This document shows, piece by piece, positions 1-6,573 of a DNA stretch of 6,693 nt. Source of the stretch: Bacteroidia bacterium (GTDB lineage: Bacteria; Bacteroidota; Bacteroidia; Cytophagales; Cyclobacteriaceae). Position numbers and translations under genes: made by a program. The notes beneath the pieces were generated by a model, which was not told where the DNA came from, searched no databases, and worked only from the letters and a program-made list of their open reading frames with translations. Location of the stretch: positions 1-6,693 of the forward strand of contig JANXRR010000097.1 of the NCBI GenBank assembly GCA_025356795.1, read 5' to 3'. Each line of letters starts with the position of its first letter. The first letter of the stretch is position 1.

Positions 1-275
1 CTTTTAAACATTCTTTTAAAGACGACTTGTGGCTGCATGCCAAAGATGTGGCAGGTTCGCATGTGCTGGTTAAATATCAATCAGGCAAAAATTTTCCGAA
101 AGATGTAGTTGAGCGAGCAGCTGAGTTAGCGGCCTATAACTCCAAACGCAAAACAGACAGCCTTTGCCCTGTGGTGTTTACTCCTAAAAAATTTGTTCGC
201 AAAAGAAAAGGAGACCCCGCAGGTGCGGTTGTAGTTGAAAAGGAAAGCGTAGTAATGGTGGTACCGAAGCTGTAG
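1..275 (+). CDS. NFACT family protein (RqcH/FbpA-like), C-terminal end, partial
   Basis: This is the last 90 residues of a protein whose start lies outside the window. The frame is open from base 3 and stops with TAG at 273-275. The visible part begins FKHSFKDDLWLHAKDVAGSH, which I recognise as the core of the NFACT-R (DUF814) domain. It continues with the family's helix rich in Ala (ERAAELAAYNSKRK) and the closing strands around VVFTPKKFVRKRKGDPAG and VVMVVP. In characterised bacterial members (RqcH), the protein binds 50S subunits carrying a stalled nascent chain and recruits tRNA-Ala, so that the chain gains a C-terminal alanine tail that marks it for degradation. Older annotations call the family fibronectin-binding protein A. 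The N-terminal NFACT-N domain and coiled coils are not visible, so activity cannot be judged. The family call is firm; RqcH-type function is inferred from the family. I saw no clear terminator hairpin in the 91 bases that follow. Confidence 0.9.
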   Translation, partial: FKHSFKDDLWLHAKDVAGSHVLVKYQSGKNFPKDVVERAAELAAYNSKRKTDSLCPVVFTPKKFVRKRKGDPAGAVVVEKESVVMVVPKL

Positions 276-366
276 CAAATGATTGTTTAAATTGGCAAAG
301 AATATAATTGACTGGAATGTTTTACTGCCTCACTTAGCATACTTTTAAATTATTAAATTCCTTCAG

Positions 367-1146
367 ATGAAAATAAAAGAAACAGTATTTACGCTCGCGC
401 TTCTTACTTCTTGTTTTGTATATGCTCAAAAAGGTATCCAAGCAAGTTGCCACCCTACTATGCCTCCAGAAATTGATGGAAAGGTGGAGGATTGGTCGGT
501 AGAATGGCAAAAAGATTCAGACAATAAATTTTGGTATAACGTGTGCAACGATGAGGAGAATTTATACATCCGATTAAAAATTTCGGATGGGATGACTCAG
601 GTAAAAACAGCACGGTTTGGCCTCACCGTTTGGCTGGATCCCAACGGTAAAAAGAAGCGGAAATTTGGGCTTAAATACCCAACACCGGAAGGAAGAGATT
701 TTACTCAAATAGAAAAAGTAGAAGATTCGAGAGATGATAAACGAACACAAGACCAGAAGAGGCTTGATATGAAGCGAGAACTAATAAAAGATACGGAAGT
801 GCTTGAACTTTTCGGTCTTGCAAAAGAGAAAATTATTTCTTCGAGGCTTGGCTTGATGAATGGGATTAAAGTGATCATTGATATGGATAATTCCGGTGCT
901 TACTTATATGAAGCCAAAATTCCTTTTAAAGCATATAAAATTGATAAAGCTTCGCTTTCAACGCTAGGCATAGGCTTCGAAACAGGGAAATTGACAATGG
1001 TTGCTTCTTCGGCCAACATAGCTTCGCAAAGGCAATATGGAAGCGGTTTTGGTGGTGGCATAAGTGGAGGGCAAAGGGGTGGTGGCACTCCCTATTCACC
1101 TATGGCAGCTGAAACCCGACTTTGGATTGTGGTCAAACTTAATTAG
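367..1146 (+). CDS. Secreted protein of unknown function with CBM9-like/DOMON-like beta-sandwich signature
   Basis: This 259-residue protein has an N-terminal signal sequence (residues 1-21: basic start, hydrophobic VFTLALLT, ending VYAQ), so it should be exported. An L-T-S-C sequence at residues 13-16 also fits a lipobox, so a lipoprotein is possible, although the Ala-Gln ending favours ordinary cleavage. Residues 34-95 carry the pattern PEIDGKVEDWS, then YNVCNDEENLYIRLKISD, then GLTVWLDPNG. This is the usual opening of CBM9-like domains, which bind carbohydrate in some enzymes. Residues 108-160 form a highly charged, probably helical insertion. Residues 225-240 are a Gly-rich loop (GSGFGGGISGGQRGGG) just before a final strand (TRLWIVVKL). 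No catalytic motif is evident. The ATG at 367 is chosen because it gives the signal peptide directly; the bases before it are A/T-rich with no Shine-Dalgarno. Its stop lies one base from the stop of the convergent DUF1624 gene. Ligand and function are unknown; the fold call is by pattern recognition only. Confidence 0.8.
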   Translation: MKIKETVFTLALLTSCFVYAQKGIQASCHPTMPPEIDGKVEDWSVEWQKDSDNKFWYNVCNDEENLYIRLKISDGMTQVKTARFGLTVWLDPNGKKKRKFGLKYPTPEGRDFTQIEKVEDSRDDKRTQDQKRLDMKRELIKDTEVLELFGLAKEKIISSRLGLMNGIKVIIDMDNSGAYLYEAKIPFKAYKIDKASLSTLGIGFETGKLTMVASSANIASQRQYGSGFGGGISGGQRGGGTPYSPMAAETRLWIVVKLN

Positions 1147-1147
1147 T

Positions 1148-2311
1148 TCAAATATACTTAAGCCAACCCTTTTCAGGATGCGTTTTCTTATACCCAGCAT
1201 ACTTTTTACAGAGAGGATACAGCATGGCCACTACGCATAGCCAAACAAGATAAACATATGCTAAACTAATACCTGATGGTGCTGCTGGCCTTCCAAACTT
1301 AAAGGGCTCAAATTGAAAATCGCTCCAGGCAAACCCTTGTGCTAGCATTATTAGTTGAGCAATAATATGAATCAAATAGAAATGGATTAGGTAATAAAAC
1401 ATAGGCACGCTTCCGTATACTATACAAATTTTCTTCCACTTCCCCTCAAATTTTTCTGAAAAATAAAGCATAAAGAAAGCAACACTCAGGGTGATCAATG
1501 TATAAAGTAAAGAAGGTGGATACTTCGAAACATTAATAAAAGACAGTATTGAAAATAAGCCATTCTTTTGAAAGCTAAATGGCACAGGGTCACCAAAAAC
1601 ATTAACAGCTCGGATAATTATAAATAACATTAGCAGGCTACCTCCAATCTGAACAAACAATTTTAAGCGCTCTTCTTTAGGCTTAGAGAAAAGAACTCCA
1701 CAAGAATAACCTGCCAGCATAATACCGAACCATGGTAAAATAGGATAACCAACCAGCAACATAAATTGTGAGGTAAACTGAAACAAGAATGAACTAAAGA
1801 ACAAGTGGTATAAAAAATTTAACCCAGGATAGTCAGGAAAATTCAGGCCCACTACAAAATTGCAAACAAGAATTATAATAGAGGCCATCACAATATTATA
1901 CTTGGCGGATCTATTTATGAAAACAATCAACAAAATAAAACTAAAACCTATAGCGGCAATCACTTGAAGCATTATTAATCTAAAATGAATATCGAACCAG
2001 ATGGCAAAGTTTATCCAAGTTACCTCCAATAAGATTAGCCATACGCCACGCTTCCACAAAAAATGCCTGCTCTCGTTTTTATCTTTTGAGTTAGAATAAG
2101 CCAGGTAAGCTGAAACCCCCGACAAGAAAACAAAAGTTGGAGCACATAAATGCGTAATCCATCGTGTGGCAAAAATGGGAAACGAAGTCTTACTTAAATC
2201 GGTGGGGTCGAAACTCAAAGCACTAAAGTGGATCAGGTCACGAACATGATCCAAGGCCATTGCTAACATAACAAAACCACGAACCGCATCAATTGAAGTT
2301 ATTCTTTTCAT
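1148..2311 (-). CDS. DUF1624 / heparan-alpha-glucosaminide N-acetyltransferase-like membrane protein
   Basis: This is a 387-residue polytopic inner-membrane protein. I count about nine or ten hydrophobic segments, roughly at residues 10-20, 50-71, 88-107, 112-132, 138-157, 180-208, 219-238, 265-285, 298-322 and 347-367. The opening SIDAVRGFVMLAMALDHVRD (6-25) and TRWITHLCAPTFVFLSG (49-65) are hallmarks of the DUF1624/HGSNAT_cat family. Later conserved-looking stretches are PWFGIMLAGY (193-202), KYPPSLLY (263-270) and SVPMFYYLIHFYLIH (301-315). The lysosomal HGSNAT relative moves an acetyl group from acetyl-CoA across the membrane onto a sugar amine, using a luminal His. His54 here sits in a comparable place before the second hydrophobic segment, but that equivalence is my inference. 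Most bacterial members have no proven substrate; modification of an envelope sugar is plausible. The ATG at 2311 fits the family start (K-R-x-x-S-I-D). The gene is monocistronic and convergent with the CBM9-like gene. The family is secure, the substrate unknown. Confidence 0.88.
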   Translation of the reverse strand: MKRITSIDAVRGFVMLAMALDHVRDLIHFSALSFDPTDLSKTSFPIFATRWITHLCAPTFVFLSGVSAYLAYSNSKDKNESRHFLWKRGVWLILLEVTWINFAIWFDIHFRLIMLQVIAAIGFSFILLIVFINRSAKYNIVMASIIILVCNFVVGLNFPDYPGLNFLYHLFFSSFLFQFTSQFMLLVGYPILPWFGIMLAGYSCGVLFSKPKEERLKLFVQIGGSLLMLFIIIRAVNVFGDPVPFSFQKNGLFSILSFINVSKYPPSLLYTLITLSVAFFMLYFSEKFEGKWKKICIVYGSVPMFYYLIHFYLIHIIAQLIMLAQGFAWSDFQFEPFKFGRPAAPSGISLAYVYLVWLCVVAMLYPLCKKYAGYKKTHPEKGWLKYI

Positions 2312-2507
2312 CTTCTAAAGATAAGAATTACCACTAAAATAAAATGAGTGGAGAATATTATCTGTGAATGTAATTTGTGGTTGAATGATACTATTTTACC
2401 GCACCTTAATGAAACTGCTTTACAGAATTTTGACCTCACTCCCGCTTTCAAAAGAACTAACATGAACGGGAAATTACTTACAAGCAATAAAAAACAATAA
2501 TTAACAG

Positions 2508-4505
2508 ATGAGAAAATTCTTCACTTTACTACTTATTTCTGCAAGTTTGCTTTCGGTGGCACAAAGGCCATTATCGCCATCCGATGTTTACAAGATAAAA
2601 TCTGTTAACGACCCTCAACTTTCTCCCGATGGAAAATGGGTAGCGTATGTTTTGTCTACGCCAGACTCAGTAAAAGATAAATCGGATACCGACATTTGGA
2701 TGATTAGTTGGGATGGTTCAGAAAATATCAAGCTAACAGCAAGTACAGAAGGCGAAAGCAAACCGCGATGGTCACCCGATGGAAAATATTTGACCTTCTT
2801 ATCATCTCGATATGAAACTAAGTCATCACAAATTTGGAAGCTTGACCGCAGAGGCGGTGAAGCGGAAAAACTAACGGGATTAAAATACAGCATCAGTGAT
2901 TATGCTTGGAGCCCCGATGCCAAGAAAATTGTTTTGGTTATTAAAGATCAGGAATCGAGCGATGAGGCAGAGAAGAAAAAATCTGCTCTCCCCATAGTGA
3001 TGGATCGCTATCACTTCAAAAGTGATGGAGATGGCTATTTAGAAAGAAAGCGAGATCATTTATATCTATTTACCATTGAAACTAAAAAATTAGATACACT
3101 CACCCGTGGTGATTTTGATGAAAGCAATCCTGCATGGTCTCCCGATAGTAAGCAACTTGCTTTTGTGAGCAATAGATCAGCCGATGCTGACCGCAATGGC
3201 AATAGCGATATTTGGATACTTGATGCGATGCCAAAGGCTGTACCTCGCCAACTCACAACCTGGCAAAATAGCGATACTGCACCTGCGTGGAGCCCTGATG
3301 GAAAATCCATCGCTTACCTAAAATCAAGAACCCCCGAATATACTATTTATGATCAACCTCAAATAGCAGTCGTTTCAATCACGGGAGGATCACCAGCTAT
3401 AATTTCTAAAAAACTTGACCGCGATGTTTCAGCACCTCATTGGGCGGCCGATGGAAAAAATATTGTAACTACAGTGGAAGATGATAGAACCAGTCATTTG
3501 TATTCTTTTGATCTTGCAGGAAATTTTATAATCCTCACAGAAGGCCAGCGGGTTTTTAATTCGCTAAAAAACTGTAGTGAAAATAAATGGGTATTGCTTT
3601 CAAGCGATCCATCAACAAGTCCAGAAGTGTATGCTTTCGAAAATGGAAAGCCAAGGAGACTTACTCATACAAATGACGACCTGTTCAAAAATATAAAGTT
3701 AGCCTCTGCTGAAGGATTTAATTCTATTAGCAAAGACGGAACAACCGTTGGTAATCTGCTATACATACCTGTAGGGAAAACAAAAACACAAAAGCTGCCA
3801 CTCATAGTTTGGATTCACGGAGGGCCCACCTCTCAAGATGATTTTTCATTCGATTACACGTCACAAATTTTAGCCTCCGGAGGCTACGCAGTGTTAAATG
3901 TCAACTATCGCGGAAGCAACGGTAGAGGAATAGATTTTAGCCGTGCGATTTTTGGCGATTGGGGTAACAAAGAAGTTATAGACATTCTTGGTGCTGTTGA
4001 TCATCTTATTAACGAAGGAGTTGCAGATCCAAATCGGTTGGGCATTGGTGGGTGGAGCTACGGTGGAATATTAACTGATTATGTAACAGCAACAGATCCA
4101 CGGTTTAAAGCAGCCGCCAGTGGTGCAGGAAGTGCACTTCAGCTTTCATTATATGGCTCCGATCAATATGTTCTGCAATACGAAAACGAGCTAGGTTTGC
4201 CATGGAAAAATATGGAGAAGTGGTTGAAGGTTTCGTATCCTTTTTTAAATGTGGAGAAAATAAAAACACCAACACTTTATATGGTTGGTGAAAAAGATTT
4301 TAATGTTCCAGCGGTGGGTGGTGAACAAATGTACCAAGCATTAAAATCATTGGGTGTGCCTACACAATTTATTGTTTATCCCAATCAACATCACGGCATT
4401 TCAACACCCAGCTATCAGAAGGATAGAATGAAACGGTATCAAGATTGGTTCGATCACTATTTAAATAATGTAAAACTAAAAGAGGCATTACCTCCAAAGA
4501 AGTAA
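2508..4505 (+). CDS. Secreted S9 family (prolyl oligopeptidase-type) serine peptidase
   Basis: This 665-residue exported peptidase opens with a signal peptide (MRKFFTLLLISASLLSVAQ, cleavage expected near residue 19), so it acts in the periplasm or outside the cell. Residues 25 to about 390 form a WD40-like beta-propeller, shown by six PD40-type motifs: LSPDG near 39, WSPDG near 89, WSPDA near 135, WSPDS near 211, WSPDG near 262 and the decayed WAADG near 312. The C-terminal alpha/beta-hydrolase domain has HGGP (437-440, oxyanion region), NYRGSNGRG (466-474) and nucleophile Ser517 in GWSYGG. Asp597 (GEKDFNVP) and His629 (HHGI) complete the triad. The MDRYHFKSDGDGYLERKRDH stretch (165-184) resembles the acylaminoacyl-peptidase-like S9C group rather than DPP IV, whose paired Glu motif I do not see. 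The likely role is release of short N-terminal peptides or acyl-amino acids during extracellular protein breakdown. The length is normal and the gene intact. An A-rich leader precedes the start. Its last codons form half of a terminator hairpin. Confidence 0.93.
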   Translation: MRKFFTLLLISASLLSVAQRPLSPSDVYKIKSVNDPQLSPDGKWVAYVLSTPDSVKDKSDTDIWMISWDGSENIKLTASTEGESKPRWSPDGKYLTFLSSRYETKSSQIWKLDRRGGEAEKLTGLKYSISDYAWSPDAKKIVLVIKDQESSDEAEKKKSALPIVMDRYHFKSDGDGYLERKRDHLYLFTIETKKLDTLTRGDFDESNPAWSPDSKQLAFVSNRSADADRNGNSDIWILDAMPKAVPRQLTTWQNSDTAPAWSPDGKSIAYLKSRTPEYTIYDQPQIAVVSITGGSPAIISKKLDRDVSAPHWAADGKNIVTTVEDDRTSHLYSFDLAGNFIILTEGQRVFNSLKNCSENKWVLLSSDPSTSPEVYAFENGKPRRLTHTNDDLFKNIKLASAEGFNSISKDGTTVGNLLYIPVGKTKTQKLPLIVWIHGGPTSQDDFSFDYTSQILASGGYAVLNVNYRGSNGRGIDFSRAIFGDWGNKEVIDILGAVDHLINEGVADPNRLGIGGWSYGGILTDYVTATDPRFKAAASGAGSALQLSLYGSDQYVLQYENELGLPWKNMEKWLKVSYPFLNVEKIKTPTLYMVGEKDFNVPAVGGEQMYQALKSLGVPTQFIVYPNQHHGISTPSYQKDRMKRYQDWFDHYLNNVKLKEALPPKK

Positions 4506-4513
4506 TGCCTCTT
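4480..4513. terminator. Bidirectional terminator hairpin shared by the S9 peptidase and pyk genes
   Basis: A perfect 12-bp inverted repeat, AAGAGGCATTAC (4480-4491) and GTAATGCCTCTT (4502-4513), encloses a 10-base loop. On the minus strand the stem is followed by a T-rich run (TTTAGTTTTA, from 4479 down to 4470), the layout of a rho-independent terminator for pyk, whose stop codon is at 4530-4532. On the plus strand the stem is followed by a weaker T-containing stretch (GCTGTTTAAC), so termination of the peptidase gene is also plausible. The left arm and the loop lie within the last codons of the peptidase, and its TAA stop (4503-4505) is in the right arm. The stem is visible directly in the sequence; its function is inferred. 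Confidence 0.82.
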
Positions 4514-4529
4514 GCTGTTTAACAAATTC

Positions 4530-5960
4530 TTATTTCACCACATTCACTTTAATTGTATTGGATCTGCCTTTGTTATGAATGGGCATGCTGGCAAGAATGA
4601 TGATAATATCGCCCGATTTTACATGGCCGTCCCTTTTAAGGATAGTTTCAACGTCATTGATAGTATCATCAGTGGAAGAGGCTTCGTCATACTGATACGC
4701 GCGTGAAGCCCATACCAAGTTGATCGAATTAATAATTGTAGAATTATCGGTAAAGGCAAAAATATTAGCATTGGGTCTGTGACTGGAAGCCTTATAAGCG
4801 CTGTAGCCTAATTGCGTCATCCCTACAATTGCCTTTGCATTTACTTCTTTCGCCAACTTACATGCCGAAAGAATTAAACAATCAGTTAGATAATAAGAAG
4901 AGTTAGGATCAACTTCCCTGAATTTATAAAAGATGTTTCCTTGTTTTTCTACAGATCCTATGGTGCGCACCATGCTGCGAATTACTTCTATCGGATATTT
5001 TCCAGCGGCAGTCTCAGCAGAAAGCATCAACGCATCGGCACCATCAATAACGGCATTTGCAACATCGTTAGTTTCCGCACGTGTAGGCCGTGGGTTTTCG
5101 ATCATGCTTTCCATCATTTGTGTAGCAACAATAACGGGTTTCGCAGCTTTGTTACACTTTTCCACAAGCATTTTCTGCACCATGGGCACTTCTTCCATCC
5201 AAATTTCAACGCCCATATCGCCCCGGGCAACCATAATGCCATCTGTAGCGGCAATAATAGCATCAATGTTTTCTAAGGCTTCCGGCTTTTCAATTTTCGC
5301 AATAATTCTAGCCGCAGATTTATTGTCGTTCAAAATCTGACGAAGTTCTTCTATGTCACTTGTCCTTCTTACAAAGGAAAGTGCAATCCAATCTACTTTA
5401 TTCCTAATTCCAAATTCAAGATCAATTCTATCCTTTTCAGTCAATGAAGGGGCCGATACTTTTGTGAACGGTAGGTTAATGCCTTTTCTTGGCTTTAACG
5501 GGCCACCGTAGATAACTTTTGTAACAACCTCAATATCGCGTATCTCAACTACTTTCAATTCTATTTTACCATCATCCACCAAAATCATATCACCAATTTT
5601 CACATCGTTAGGAAGATTTTTATACGATGTGCTAACAATCTCGTTATTACCGAGTAATTCTCGTGTGGTGATGATCAACTCTTGCCCTGCTACAATTTCA
5701 ATATTGGGCATCATATCGTTCACCCTGATTTTTGGGCCTTGTAAATCTTGAAGTAAAGCTACACTGGTACCAAATTCTGCATTTATTTCGCGCACATATT
5801 GAATCACCTTCAAGTGATCTTCGTGCTTACCATGGGAAAAATTAAGCCGAAAAACATCTACGCCTTCTTTTACAAGGGCACAGAGCATATCTTTATTATT
5901 AGAGGCTGGACCTACTGTGGCTACAATTTTCGTCTTGTTATAAGAGATTTTTTCTATCAT
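4530..5960 (-). CDS. pyk: Pyruvate kinase
   Basis: This 476-residue cytoplasmic enzyme converts phosphoenolpyruvate and ADP to pyruvate and ATP, the last step of glycolysis. The sequence is complete. The TIM-barrel A domain (about 1-72 and 170-340) has TKIVATVGPAS, RLNFSHG with Arg38, Asn40 and Ser41, the signature IIAKIEKPEALENI with catalytic Lys222 and metal ligand Glu224, RGDMG with Asp248, and VATQMMESM with Thr280. The B domain (about 73-169) follows LQDLQGPKIR. The C domain (about 350-476) ends GRSNTIKVNVV, as is typical. There is no extra C-terminal phosphohistidine domain of the kind found in Bacillus. One oddity is Trp254 in VEIWMEEVP, where most family members have Pro. The effector cannot be read from the sequence. 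The gene starts 5 bases after the stop of the IPExxxVDY gene and is probably cotranscribed with it. It ends at the hairpin shared with the S9 peptidase gene. The ATG at 5960 gives the usual short N-terminus. Confidence 0.97.
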   Translation of the reverse strand: MIEKISYNKTKIVATVGPASNNKDMLCALVKEGVDVFRLNFSHGKHEDHLKVIQYVREINAEFGTSVALLQDLQGPKIRVNDMMPNIEIVAGQELIITTRELLGNNEIVSTSYKNLPNDVKIGDMILVDDGKIELKVVEIRDIEVVTKVIYGGPLKPRKGINLPFTKVSAPSLTEKDRIDLEFGIRNKVDWIALSFVRRTSDIEELRQILNDNKSAARIIAKIEKPEALENIDAIIAATDGIMVARGDMGVEIWMEEVPMVQKMLVEKCNKAAKPVIVATQMMESMIENPRPTRAETNDVANAVIDGADALMLSAETAAGKYPIEVIRSMVRTIGSVEKQGNIFYKFREVDPNSSYYLTDCLILSACKLAKEVNAKAIVGMTQLGYSAYKASSHRPNANIFAFTDNSTIINSINLVWASRAYQYDEASSTDDTINDVETILKRDGHVKSGDIIIILASMPIHNKGRSNTIKVNVVK

Positions 5961-5965
5961 GATAA

Positions 5966-6382
5966 TTAAAAAATAAAGTGGTCTTTCGATTTAAGTGAGT
6001 CCAAAGGTATAAAAGCAACCAATTCAATGGAAGGAATAGTCTTTAACTCTTTCTGCAAACGTTTGCTGTCAAGTCCTTCTCCTTGAATCATCATAATAAA
6101 ATCAAAATGAGAGTGTTCGGGCACAAGAAAATACTTGATTTGGTCCGATTCATTAGATCTGTTTTTAAAAAGCCGTAAAACATTAAAAGAGGTTTCATCT
6201 ACAAAGTAAGAATAGCTGGTGGTTAATTCTCCTCCGCCAACAAGCAAGTCATCGGCCTTTTTCAAATGACAATTCAAGAAACTGTTAAGTTCCCAAGCCA
6301 ATCGGTAGCCTTTGGCAACGGTTGCTATGCCCAATAATTTAAAATCGTAGGAATAATCAATCTCCAGTTTTTTCTTTTTCAT
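5966..6382 (-). CDS. IPExxxVDY family protein (function unknown)
   Basis: This is a 138-residue soluble protein without a signal peptide or membrane segment. I place it in the Bacteroidota-specific IPExxxVDY family on three grounds: size; the N-terminal pattern LLGIATVAKGYRLAWELN (16-33); and LVPEHSHFDFIMMIQG (86-101), which aligns with the name-giving motif followed by a hydrophobic strand. The motif is altered here to V-P-E-x-x-x-F-D-F (residues 87-95). Family members are, as I recall, regularly found beside pyruvate kinase and near the acpP-fabF-rnc cluster, and both neighbours occur here. It is the first gene of a probable operon with pyk, with only 5 bases between them. No biochemical function is known to me. 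A partner or regulator of pyruvate kinase is an inference from neighbourhood only. The ATG at 6382 begins a basic MKKKK tail and is preceded by a weak purine-rich stretch (AAGAGAAA). Confidence 0.82.
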   Translation of the reverse strand: MKKKKLEIDYSYDFKLLGIATVAKGYRLAWELNSFLNCHLKKADDLLVGGGELTTSYSYFVDETSFNVLRLFKNRSNESDQIKYFLVPEHSHFDFIMMIQGEGLDSKRLQKELKTIPSIELVAFIPLDSLKSKDHFIF

Positions 6383-6467
6383 GGCCGTTTCTCTTGATTG
6401 ATTCTACACCAATGAATTTAGATTTGATGATAAAAACATATTTTATTGGAGGTAAAGTGTTGATTCT

Positions 6468-6477
6468 CTGAATTCAG
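6468..6477. repeat. 10-bp perfect palindrome in the divergent acpP/pyk regulatory region
   Basis: CTGAATTCAG reads the same on both strands and lies midway in the 191-base gap between the IPExxxVDY gene and acpP, about 30 bases before the acpP -33 box. A dimeric regulator could bind such a site and affect either direction. The palindrome is short enough to occur by chance and I know no Bacteroidota regulator with this exact site, so this is only a candidate operator. Confidence 0.25.
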
Positions 6478-6508
6478 TTGTTCAAAACGAGGATGAGTTC
6501 CAAAATAG

Positions 6509-6540
6509 TTTGACAATATTGCACTAAATCTCTTTCTTTG
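6509..6540 (+). promoter_or_regulatory. Probable Bacteroidota-type promoter for acpP
   Basis: TTTG at 6509-6512 and TTTCTTTG at 6533-6540 are separated by 20 bases. This matches the Bacteroidota sigma-factor pattern (-33 TTTG, -7 TAnnTTTG) at all positions except the A of the -7 box. Transcription would begin around 6545-6550, leaving a leader of about 25-30 bases before the acpP ATG at 6574. The -33 box also overlaps a TTGACA sequence (6510-6515). The match is visible by eye; use in the cell is inferred. Confidence 0.5.
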
Positions 6541-6573
6541 CACAGATTTTTGAATCCCTAAACATTAAAAAAC

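Noticed and set aside
340..347. TACTTTTA as a possible -7 box for the CBM9-like gene
   Set aside because: It resembles TAnnTTTG, but no TTTG box lies at the expected 19-21 base distance upstream, so it is too weak to list in AT-rich DNA.
900..1088. Minus-strand 62-codon open frame rich in Pro
   Set aside because: It is the antisense reading of the Gly-rich loop (Gly codons read as Pro) of the CBM9-like protein.
2312..2507. Promoters in the gap between the DUF1624 gene and the S9 peptidase gene
   Set aside because: Both genes must start transcription here, but no TTTG / TAnnTTTG pair with proper spacing was found on either strand, and no small gene or hairpin stands out.
2615..3310. Two minus-strand open frames (92 and 84 codons) inside the S9 peptidase
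   Set aside because: They are antisense to the beta-propeller repeats, and their recurring FPSG/LSGDH-type stretches are just the reverse reading of the SPDG repeats.
2625..3455. Repeated SPDG-coding segments as a DNA repeat array
   Set aside because: The repeats are protein-level beta-propeller blades with irregular spacing and diverged codons, not a CRISPR or tandem DNA repeat.
4512..4706. Plus-strand 64-codon open frame just after the S9 peptidase
   Set aside because: It begins in the terminator stem and runs antisense to the 3' end of pyk. There is no family resemblance.
4933..5340. Plus-strand open frames of 135 and 111 codons inside the pyruvate kinase gene
   Set aside because: Both lie entirely opposite a well-conserved pyruvate kinase coding region and their translations resemble no protein family I know. 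They are antisense shadows.
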